Shown: one piece after another, positions 57,693 through 64,000 of the stretch
Layout of the letters: every line of letters starts with the position of its first letter
How positions within the stretch are numbered: position 1 is the first letter of the stretch
Assembly: GCF_020405205.1 (NCBI RefSeq)
Contig: NZ_CP084469.1
Location: 1,426,001-1,490,000, forward strand
Source of the DNA: Natrinema salinisoli
Lineage (GTDB): Archaea > Halobacteriota > Halobacteria > Halobacteriales > Natrialbaceae
Length of the DNA stretch: 64,000 nt
Direction of reading: 5' to 3'
Position numbers and translations under genes: made by a program
The notes under the pieces: generated by a model
What the model saw: only the letters and a program-made list of their open reading frames with translations
Told to the model about the DNA's origin: nothing
Database searches by the model: none

Positions 57693-59456
57693 ATGATGGA
57701 TGCCTTCACGGCAACTATGAACGCACGCAAACAGTTACTCGTCGTACTAGTCGCGCTGCTGGTCGTTTGCTCGGGCGGGGCGATGGCCATAGCCGGAGCG
57801 TCCGGCAGTGGCGTCGACCAGAGCACCGACAGCAGCGAGGACGAGTACGACTCGGCGGACGCGGATTCGACAGACGAAACGGATACCGAACAAGAAGAGA
57901 CGGACACAGCGACCGGGCTCCAGGAAGACAACGCGACACCGATAGAGCCCGACGACGGAGAGAACGAAACGGACGCCCAACAGGGCGCGTACGTGACGTT
58001 CAACGATCAGACGACCGAGGGCGATACGGTCGTCGTCGAGAACGTCTCGCTCGCGAGCCCCGGCTTCGTGACGATCCACAATAGCAGTCTCCTCGTGGGG
58101 AACGTCTTTGAGAGCGTCATCGGGACGTCGGCATACCTCGAGGCGGGAACGCACGAGAACGTCGAAATCACGCTCGACGAACCGCTCGAGGAAGACGAGA
58201 CCCTGATCGCGATGCCGCATCGCGACACGAATGACAACGAGACGTACGACTTCGTCGAAACCGAGGGTGCGGCCGATGGCCCGTTCCTCACTCCCGACGA
58301 TGAACCGGTGACCGACGACGCGGTAGTCACCGTCGATGGGATGGCCGACGAAGAACCGGTTGAGGAAGAGCCGGTCGACGACAACGAAACTGAGGATAAC
58401 GTCACCGACGAACCTGTCGAGGAAGAGCCGGTCGACGACAATGAAACCGACGACGTCACTGACGAACCGGTCGACGACAACGAAACCGACGACGTCACTG
58501 ACGAACCGGTCGACGACAACGAAACCGACGACGTCACTGATGAACCGGTCGAAGAAGAACCGGTCGAGGAAGAGCCGGTCGATGACGACGAAACCGAGGA
58601 CGACGTCACTGACGAACCGGTCGACGACAACGAAACCGACGACAACGTCACTGACGAACCGGTCGAAGAAGATCCATTCGAGGAAGAGCCAACCGATGAT
58701 GACAACGTCACCGAAGAACCGATAGACGAGCTCCCCGTCGATGGTGAGCAACAGCCCGTCTTCGTCACCGTCGAAGAGCTAACTGTCGAAGATCTGACTG
58801 TTGAGAACGCCACCGTGTACGTTCTCGTCGTTGGCGAAAACGTGACATCCGACAACATCTCGGACGAACTCGACAACGTAACCGAGGACGAAATGCCGGT
58901 CGAGGAAGACCCGTTCGAGGACAACGAAACCGACGACAACGTCACTGACGATCCGTTCGAGGACAACGAAACCGACGACAACGTCACTGACGATCCGTTC
59001 GAGGACAACGAAACAGACGACAACGTCACTGACGATCCGTTCGAGGACAACGAAACAGACGACAACGTCACTGACGAACCGACCGAGGAGGTGACGGCTG
59101 AATCCTTCACCGTCAGCAATCTCGAGGCTCCCGAAAGCGCTACTGTCGGTGAGGACATCACCGTCACGGCGGACATCGAGAACCCGACCGACGAGGAACG
59201 GACGGAGGCCGTCCAGTTCCGTCTCGAGGGTGACCTCCTCGCCCAGGAAGACGTGACCCTCGAAAGCGGTGCGAGCACCGAGATCGAGTTCGAGGTCGAT
59301 ACGAGCAACCTCGCGGCTGGCACCTACACCCACATGGTGCTGACCGACGAAGCCGGTGAGCTCGCAACCCTGGAGCTGACGGAAGAGACCGACGACGGTC
59401 TCAACGAAACCACTGACACGGACACCGAATCCGCGCTCGGATTCATCGCGGCCTAA
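57693..59456 (+). CDS. Secreted DUF7282-type surface protein with acidic repeats
   Basis: A 587-residue protein: signal peptide near 12-35 (KQLLVVLVALLVVCSGGAMA), an acidic Thr/Ser-rich segment (to about 95), a DUF7282-type beta domain (about 95-215), two acidic repeat blocks (about 222-340 and 407-462; units of EPVDDNETDDVTD and DPFEDNETDDNVTD), and a C-terminal CARDB-like domain (about 475-570). The many N-x-T sequons suggest N-glycosylation. It is probably an S-layer-associated or cell-surface protein. TTTATC (57672-57677) lies about 20-25 nt before the starts; ATG 57693 is used, with ATG 57717 possible. Confidence 0.82.
   Translation: MMDAFTATMNARKQLLVVLVALLVVCSGGAMAIAGASGSGVDQSTDSSEDEYDSADADSTDETDTEQEETDTATGLQEDNATPIEPDDGENETDAQQGAYVTFNDQTTEGDTVVVENVSLASPGFVTIHNSSLLVGNVFESVIGTSAYLEAGTHENVEITLDEPLEEDETLIAMPHRDTNDNETYDFVETEGAADGPFLTPDDEPVTDDAVVTVDGMADEEPVEEEPVDDNETEDNVTDEPVEEEPVDDNETDDVTDEPVDDNETDDVTDEPVDDNETDDVTDEPVEEEPVEEEPVDDDETEDDVTDEPVDDNETDDNVTDEPVEEDPFEEEPTDDDNVTEEPIDELPVDGEQQPVFVTVEELTVEDLTVENATVYVLVVGENVTSDNISDELDNVTEDEMPVEEDPFEDNETDDNVTDDPFEDNETDDNVTDDPFEDNETDDNVTDDPFEDNETDDNVTDEPTEEVTAESFTVSNLEAPESATVGEDITVTADIENPTDEERTEAVQFRLEGDLLAQEDVTLESGASTEIEFEVDTSNLAAGTYTHMVLTDEAGELATLELTEETDDGLNETTDTDTESALGFIAA
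58461..58538 (+). repeat. 39-bp tandem repeat in the surface-protein gene
   Basis: Two identical in-frame 39-bp units (starts 58461 and 58500), each coding for 13 residues of the form DEPVDDNETDDVT. Degenerate versions extend from about 58355 to 58700. Such units change copy number easily. Confidence 0.85.
58911..59078 (+). repeat. 42-bp tandem repeat (4 units) in the surface-protein gene
   Basis: Four in-frame 42-bp units starting at 58911, 58953, 58995 and 59037, each coding for 14 residues of the form PFEDNETDDNVTDD. Units 3 and 4 share an ACC-to-ACA change, showing stepwise duplication. Confidence 0.9.
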
Positions 59457-59482
59457 CCGAGGAGCAATCCAGAGGCAACACG

Positions 59483-59488
59483 TTTTTT
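59483..59488 (+). terminator. T-run terminator after the surface-protein gene
   Basis: Six T residues follow the stop codon at 59456 by 27 nt in a GC-rich context, consistent with archaeal oligo-T termination. Confidence 0.45.
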
Positions 59489-59648
59489 CTCGCCGTCGAA
59501 GCGAACACACTGCTGACTGACCAGCCTGTAGCTGGTCCAGTCGAACGACGGACGGATCGTGACCGGCCGGACTCGAGATCGACGGCCGTCGACCACGCCA
59601 GCAGTTCGGAAGACAGCTGGGCGAGCCGACGGGCTGTGCCGGCCTCGT

Positions 59649-60152
59649 CTATTCGAGCAGTCGGTACAGACTGCTCGCTGCGACGGCGAGAAACACGAGC
59701 ACGCTCGAGAGAACCGGATCGATACTCGAAAGGAGCGGGACCTCGAGCCCGGCAAGTGCGATGATGGCGAGACCGAGAATGCAAAGCCCGAGATGGACTT
59801 GCAGGACTCGCGAGTGATCGTCGGTGTGGCCGTCGACGTACTGGAAGACCTCCTCGAAATGCTGCCCGGATTGAATCGTCTTCGAGTCGGAATCGTACTC
59901 GATGACGGCGTCTTCCTCGAGTTGGGGGAGATGGGTCTGCTGGAGGGAGACGTAGACGCTCTTGTAGAGGTTGTTCGGAACGGGCGTGGTATCGGATTCG
60001 GTCGCGGCGATCTCACTCGCCACGTCGGAGACGTCGATCTGTCCGCCCTCCGAAGCGAGCAGCTGTACGATAGCCCGCCGTCTATCGTTGCCGAGGATGT
60101 GAAACACCTCGCTCTCTTCGAGCGGGTCAGTTCTGTCCGTTTGAACTGACAT
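59649..60152 (-). CDS. DUF7344-type wHTH protein with two membrane helices
   Basis: A 167-residue protein. The N-terminal wHTH domain (about 10-90) has FHILGNDRRRAIVQLLASEGG, then VSDVASEIAA and NLYKSVYVSLQQTHLPQLEEDAVIEYD. Two C-terminal membrane segments follow (about 120-140 and 145-163). It is a haloarchaeal DUF7344-type regulator (family name from memory). The partial protein at 63592-64000 is a clear paralogue (SLYQTHLPMLED). The ATG at 60152 (MSVQTDRT) is chosen over 60197. AT-rich AAAGTTAAAGTTAG on the minus strand near 60230 may be its promoter. Targets unknown. Confidence 0.85.
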   Translation of the reverse strand: MSVQTDRTDPLEESEVFHILGNDRRRAIVQLLASEGGQIDVSDVASEIAATESDTTPVPNNLYKSVYVSLQQTHLPQLEEDAVIEYDSDSKTIQSGQHFEEVFQYVDGHTDDHSRVLQVHLGLCILGLAIIALAGLEVPLLSSIDPVLSSVLVFLAVAASSLYRLLE

Positions 60153-60502
60153 CGATTGGAGAGAAGGGGAAGCGGCACTCGGCTGACAATCCACCACCAG
60201 TGGGCATATCTCCCCACTTCACGCACCACTAACTTTAACTTTTGCAGAGTACGGTGTCGTTTGGTCCCCCGGACGAAAGCGACGGATCTGTGAGCGGTGG
60301 TAAGCAGATGGTACGATCGTCTCTCCCTCGGACCATCGCTCGCGTACGGGACAGTGTGCTGACTGGACGCCGTCGGAACGAGCGTGAAGACGAATAGAGG
60401 ACGAGAGCCGGCGTCAGGATCCGTTCGATCGCGTCGTCGGATCAGTCTGGGCAGTACTCGGGGATCGGCGTCGGAGACGCGGGCGACAAAAGGGAATCGA
60501 AC
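60153..60502. other. 350-bp intergenic region
   Basis: Apart from the probable promoter of the DUF7344-type gene (minus strand, about 60228-60242), I see no gene, RNA motif or strong repeat. A 29-codon plus-strand ORF (60308-60397) was considered and rejected. Confidence 0.4.
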
Positions 60503-60694
60503 TCAGTCGCCGGGAAGGTGACCACCGGATTGCATCTCCCGATAGGTCGTACAGGACGGACAGCCGTGGACGATATCGCCGTTGTCACCGAAGACGCGAG
60601 CGAACTGCTGTGTCACGTGCGTTCCGCAGTTTCGACATCGGGCGCCGGCTGTCGACGATTCCATGGGCTTCCAGTCGTGTTGTGTGGAGTTCAT
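60503..60694 (-). CDS. Small DUF7563-type zinc-finger protein
   Basis: About 63 residues on the minus strand, with ARCRNCGTHVTQQFARVFGDNGD and HGCPSCTTYREM: two CxxC knuckles, typical of the tiny haloarchaeal DUF7563-type family (from memory). The ATG at 60694 is used, and an ATG at 60664 would give 53 residues. A TATA-like TTTATTC on the minus strand (60834-60840) is much further away, so either the mRNA has a leader of about 120 nt or another start is used. Function unknown; probably a nucleic-acid or protein adaptor. Confidence 0.7.
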   Translation of the reverse strand: MNSTQHDWKPMESSTAGARCRNCGTHVTQQFARVFGDNGDIVHGCPSCTTYREMQSGGHLPGD

Positions 60695-61259
60695 GGTTTG
60701 TGGGGTGTACTCGGACGAGTCTCTCGACCTCGCTGGCGGGGTCGTCGCCTCACTGAGACGGACTCGACCCCATCGGGATATCGCGATCCGCAGCGGTACC
60801 GGTCCGAGCATCATGGTATCGAGGGGAGCAAACCCGAATAAAGGACGGAGAACGTTCACCGGGGAAGCGGGGGTGAGAACCGGGAAACAGGGTCTTTCCG
60901 ACCGATAACGGACGTGAGGGAGTTCTAAACTGCAGATCGAGTCACGAGTCGCCGAGAGACCTCAAGCCGAGTTAAGTCGTGTTGGGCCGCATTCGGCGCT
61001 CAAACCGAATATTGATCGACCCGCCGTTTCGCCGAAACATGTAGTTTCCGAGTCGAAATACGATCTTACCTCGCGGAACGAAATGGCGACACGGTGTAAG
61101 GTACATCGTTATAAAATACCACTATCGCTTACCGATTTCCGTGCCGGAACATACTGGTGGTGCCTCCGACAGTGGTGGCCCGACTACCGACTCTCTCGAA
61201 TCGCCGCCTCTTCCGAAGAGCGAACGGACCCTGTCCGCCCAGAACGAATGACCAGGCCA
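60695..61259. other. 565-bp intergenic region with two TATA-like boxes
   Basis: No gene seen. TTTATTC in minus sense (60834-60840) probably serves the zinc-finger gene, and GTTATAAAAT on the plus strand (61108-61117) probably serves the wHTH gene at 61260, which would then have a leader of about 110 nt. The region is more AT-rich than average. Confidence 0.45.
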
Positions 61260-61592
61260 ATGTCAACGCACGCGAGCAACACGCGATCGGAATCGACTGC
61301 CAATCCATCGGCCCAGCTCGACGTCCTCGGGGACGACTGCGCTCGAACGATCCTCGTCGCGACGAGCGACGGCCCGAAGACGGCGAAGGAACTGACCGAA
61401 CGAACGGATAGTTCGTCGGCGACGGTCTACCGACGAATCAACAACCTCCTCGAGAGCGATCTCCTGGCGGAGTGTGTGCGGTTCGACGACGACGGCTCAC
61501 ACACGACGGCCTACGAGGCGACTGTCGACCTCCTCCAGGTTCGGATCGCCGCGGATGGGATCGACGTTGCGGTTTCGGACGGCGAGGAGTGA
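61260..61592 (+). CDS. Winged-helix (ArsR-like) transcriptional regulator
   Basis: A 110-residue wHTH protein: LDVLGDDCARTILVATSDGP, then KTAKELTERTDSSSATVYRRINNLLESDLL (HTH, about 45-75) and a wing ending AYEATVDLLQVRI. It is a paralogue of the regulator at 24391-24762, but no membrane-protein partner follows. I use the ATG at 61260 (MSTHASN); one at 61248 adds four residues, and the ATG at 61083 is upstream of the TATA box (61108-61117) and so is unlikely. Target genes unknown. Confidence 0.8.
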   Translation: MSTHASNTRSESTANPSAQLDVLGDDCARTILVATSDGPKTAKELTERTDSSSATVYRRINNLLESDLLAECVRFDDDGSHTTAYEATVDLLQVRIAADGIDVAVSDGEE

Positions 61593-61824
61593 TCCCGTCC
61601 GAACGTGTTCGAATCAAGAGTTGTTTCCGGTCGGTGTGAAACCGACTCGGGTGCACCGGATGATGACCGACTCGAGCACGTCGACGACAGTTCGTTTCGA
61701 TTCGGGAGACTGCTAGAAGAATAGCCGCTTTCGATCGAGTAAAATCGTATAAACGTGGGAGAAAGCGGCTGTATGATACGGATAACAAATATCCACTCAG
61801 TGGAACGGTCAGTGTGATTGAGCA

Positions 61825-62100
61825 ATGCACGATCTGACCGGCTTCCAGCGCGACCTGTTGTACGTGATCGCAGGTGCCGATCGGCCGTCGGGACAGACTG
61901 TCAAAGACGAGGTCGAGAAGTACTACAGTTCGGAGATCAATCACGGACGGCTGTATCCGAACCTGGACACGCTCGTCAACAAGGAGTTGGTCGAAAAGGG
62001 CCAGCTCGATAGGCGAACGAACTACTACGCGATCACCGAATCCGGTCGACAGCAGATCGAAGAGCGACGGGAGTGGGAGGCACAGTACGTCGAATTTTAG
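61825..62100 (+). CDS. PadR-family transcriptional regulator
   Basis: A 91-residue PadR-type wHTH protein: LTGFQRDLLYVIAGADRPSGQTVKDEVEKYY, SSEINHGRLYPNLDTLVNKELVEKGQLD and RTNYYAITESGRQQIEER. Such small PadR proteins are frequent in haloarchaea and their viruses (repressor-like). A 230-nt gap with AT-rich patches (AAAATCGTATAAACGTGGG, about 61740) precedes it. It may be autoregulatory, as the family often is. Effector unknown. Confidence 0.88.
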   Translation: MHDLTGFQRDLLYVIAGADRPSGQTVKDEVEKYYSSEINHGRLYPNLDTLVNKELVEKGQLDRRTNYYAITESGRQQIEERREWEAQYVEF

Positions 62101-62327
62101 CGCTGCGAACGCGACGGACTGACCTCCAGCGATCGGTGGCTCGCGTTCGTCTCCCCGTCTGCACGTCCGTCGAGCAGCCGCCGGTTCCTGTCGGTAACAC
62201 GACCATAACAAAGAACGCGAGAGTACACCGATGGACCGAGAATGACAGTCGCTCTGTTCGCACGGAGATCGAACGCTGACCAGCGAGCGTCGGTGTATAA
62301 TCGATGAGCCATCGGCGAAATACCTGG

Positions 62328-63293
62328 ATGGGGTTGAGCCTCGTTCGGCGGTATCCGATCGATCTCGCGGCCGTCTCGATCGGTGCGGTACTCGCGTACC
62401 TGATCGTGACGTCGGTCGGACGTGAGAGCGGCCTCCGGCTCTTCGTGACGTTTCCGCTCGCCCTCTTTCTTCCCGGTTACGCACTCGTGTCGGCGCTGTT
62501 CCCGGCAGGCGCACGCGATCCGGCGGAGACGCCGACCACGACTGCTGAGGGCCGCCCACGAGGAATCGACGTCACCGAGCGCGCCGGACTGGGGTTCGTT
62601 CTGTCACTGGCGGTCATCCCTCTGGTCGTCATACTGCTGCCCCTCGCCGGAGTCGGGTTGACTGCGACGTCGATCGTAACGGTACTCAGCGTCGGGACGA
62701 TCGTCGTCGCACAGGTCGGCGTCGTTCGACGGCTCCGAACGCCGGACAGCGAACGGTTTTCCGTCTCACCGGCCGTGGCTCTCGAGCGGCTCGTCGGCGA
62801 CGACAACGCGCTCGCGACCGCGTCGACGGTGTTCCTCGTCCTGGCGATCGGGGCGGCGATCAGTGCGTTGTTCGTAGCCGTCCTGTTTCCCGTGTCGGCC
62901 GGCGGGTTCAGCGAACTCGCGCTCTACAGCGAAAACGAGGCCGGCGAGGTCGTCGCCGGCGAACTTCCCAGCGAGATCGAGTCCGGGGAATCGATCCCCC
63001 TGACGATCGCGATCGAAAACCAGGAGGGGACCGACCGGGAGTACACGGTCGTCGTCCAGGAGCAGTTCCTCGAGGACGGGACGGTCGTCGAGCGCACGGA
63101 GTTACGGCGCATCGACGCGACGGTGTCGGACGGCGCGACGGGGACCGGAGAGCGATCGGTGACGCCGACGGCGGAGCCGGGTGACACGGTTCGGATCAGC
63201 GTGTTGCTCTACGACGGCGATCCGCCGACTTCCCCGACGAACGAGAACGCAGCCGAGGAGACCCATTTCTGGGTCACGGTGACCGAGGAGTGA
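62328..63293 (+). CDS. DUF1616-type membrane protein
   Basis: About 321 residues with four to five membrane helices: VSIGAVLAYLIVTSV near 15, FVTFPLALFLPGYALVSALFPAG near 40-62 (the DUF1616 hallmark), AGLGFVLSLAVIPLVVILLPLAG near 90 and FLVLAIGAAISALFVAVLFP near 170. An extracellular beta domain follows (residues about 205-320). Such proteins occur near surface-glycan and S-layer genes of haloarchaea; function unknown. TGTATAAT (62294-62301) leaves only 2 nt before the ATG at 62304 but about 27 nt before the ATG at 62328, so I start at 62328. Confidence 0.82.
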   Translation: MGLSLVRRYPIDLAAVSIGAVLAYLIVTSVGRESGLRLFVTFPLALFLPGYALVSALFPAGARDPAETPTTTAEGRPRGIDVTERAGLGFVLSLAVIPLVVILLPLAGVGLTATSIVTVLSVGTIVVAQVGVVRRLRTPDSERFSVSPAVALERLVGDDNALATASTVFLVLAIGAAISALFVAVLFPVSAGGFSELALYSENEAGEVVAGELPSEIESGESIPLTIAIENQEGTDREYTVVVQEQFLEDGTVVERTELRRIDATVSDGATGTGERSVTPTAEPGDTVRISVLLYDGDPPTSPTNENAAEETHFWVTVTEE

Positions 63294-63591
63294 GAGCGGG
63301 TCGCGACTCGCCAGCCGGAGTTCGTTCGACGGAGTCCGATTTCTTTCGCCCGCCACGGTGATCCTGTTCTCGAGGAGACGGCGGCGAACGTCGCGTTGTG
63401 GAGAGCGGTATCGGAATCACCGACAGTCAGTGCGAACCCGATCACACGGACGCGTCGGCGACGTGGAAACGGGTCGACCGAACGGAGCGGTCGCCAGACC
63501 GCTCGCACGGAACGGTGTCGAGGGATACCTCGGGAGGAGAGCGCCGGCTGCGGCAGGGAACAGGAGCGGCAGAACGCGGGAATCCGGTCGG

Positions 63592-64000
63592 CTATCGGCT
63601 CGCACGCTGGAACGGAAGCTGTAGCTCCGGACGCCGTGAGACGTGCTGTGCGACCGAGAGACCGAGGACGACGACACAGAGTGCGAGTGCAATGATCGGA
63701 GCCATGGCCGTCGTCAACGGTCCGATCGCGAACGCCGCCAGTCCGAACGCGACGCACCCGAGGACCGTCACGGCCGCGTACCGCCGATGCCACTGCGTTT
63801 GATCCTCGAGGTGGCGATCGAGATACGGTTCGAAGCGCTCCGTGCTCGGCAACAGCTCGATCTCGTGACCGTCCGGGTCCCAGTCGACGATACCGTGGTC
63901 CTCGAGCATGGGCAGGTGGGTCTGGTACAGCGAGATGTAGACCCGCCGTCGCTGTGTTCGGGTCACGTCGTCGATATCGGTGTCGTTCTCCCAGGCGGCG
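63592..64000 (-). CDS. DUF7344-type wHTH membrane protein (partial, N-terminus outside window)
   Basis: At least 135 residues on the minus strand, open to the window edge. It reads AAWENDTDIDDVTRTQRRRVY, ISLYQTHLPMLEDHGIVDWD, and then two membrane segments (about AAVTVLGCVAFGLAAFAIGP and MAPIIALALCVVVLGLS). It matches the DUF7344-type wHTH plus two-helix layout seen at 59649-60152, so the two are paralogues. The N-terminal helix-turn-helix start lies beyond 64000. The intergenic gap 63294-63591 before it shows no gene. Confidence 0.82.
   Translation of the reverse strand, partial: AAWENDTDIDDVTRTQRRRVYISLYQTHLPMLEDHGIVDWDPDGHEIELLPSTERFEPYLDRHLEDQTQWHRRYAAVTVLGCVAFGLAAFAIGPLTTAMAPIIALALCVVVLGLSVAQHVSRRPELQLPFQRASR

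Noticed and set aside
58355-59078. CRISPR-like array
   Set aside because: The 39- and 42-bp repeats are in-frame, without unique spacers, and code for the acidic repeats of a secreted protein.
60308-60397. 29-codon plus-strand ORF
   Set aside because: Very short, basic, with no promoter box or recognisable motif.

Overview
The window is high-GC DNA from a halophilic archaeon (class Halobacteria; probably a Natrialbales-type genome, a placement based on gene content and style rather than on a marker gene). The predicted proteins are strongly acidic. AT-rich TATA-like boxes repeatedly sit 25-30 nt before the start codon, as in leaderless haloarchaeal transcripts. Many genes belong to haloarchaea-rich families: TiaS, a DRG GTPase, DUF7344/DUF7521-type regulators, an Mrp operon with a split MrpA, and CARDB and DUF7282-type surface proteins. 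No rRNA, tRNA, CRISPR array or intact insertion sequence was seen.

Layout. 1-9.4 kb: membrane and redox genes (partial HTTM protein, HAD phosphatase, SRPBCC protein, a thioferritin-like ferritin divergent from a Tat-lipoprotein DyP-like peroxidase, DCC oxidoreductase, [2Fe-2S] ferredoxin, zinc-type dehydrogenase, Azf-like SDR, glutathionyl-hydroquinone-reductase-like GST). A structured repeat lies at 6.83-6.96 kb. 9.5-24 kb: transport and housekeeping (CaCA antiporter, solitary DNA methylase, TrkA-type protein, AzgA-like purine permease, glutaredoxin, HTH regulator, tiaS, CARDB exoprotein, DRG GTPase, NhaC antiporter, duplicated VOC protein, UspA). 24-29.7 kb: a wHTH/DUF7521-type pair, hydrolase, S49 protease with a DUF4350 partner, a small zinc-ribbon protein and a degenerate tyrosine-recombinase-like protein. 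29.8-38.2 kb: a nine-gene Mrp (mnh) operon on the minus strand, led by a UspA-MnhE fusion and ending in three MnhD-like subunits. 38.5-39.8 kb: cbtB-cbtA-ferredoxin.

39.8-48.6 kb: a catabolic block of acyl-CoA ligase, acyl-CoA dehydrogenase, MaoC hydratase, CaiB/BaiF CoA-transferase, an unusual thiolase and an MmgE/PrpD protein, interrupted by an opposing MscS channel. The combination resembles bacterial itaconate-degradation loci. 48.7-54.1 kb: pyrD, an ABC exporter pair and a dihydroorotase/allantoinase-like hydrolase. 54-64 kb: a looser region with small zinc-ribbon proteins, a sugar-nucleotide epimerase, several winged-helix regulators (two fused to membrane segments), a repeat-rich secreted DUF7282-type protein, a PadR regulator and a DUF1616 membrane protein. 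Its long intergenic gaps include one with a candidate structured RNA.

The most interesting items are the itaconate-like locus and its Cys-to-Ser thiolase, the structured repeat at 6.83 kb, the DyP-like lipoprotein with an altered GxxDG motif, the recombinase-like protein lacking its catalytic Tyr and preceded by an 11-bp palindrome, and the candidate RNA at 56.77 kb.
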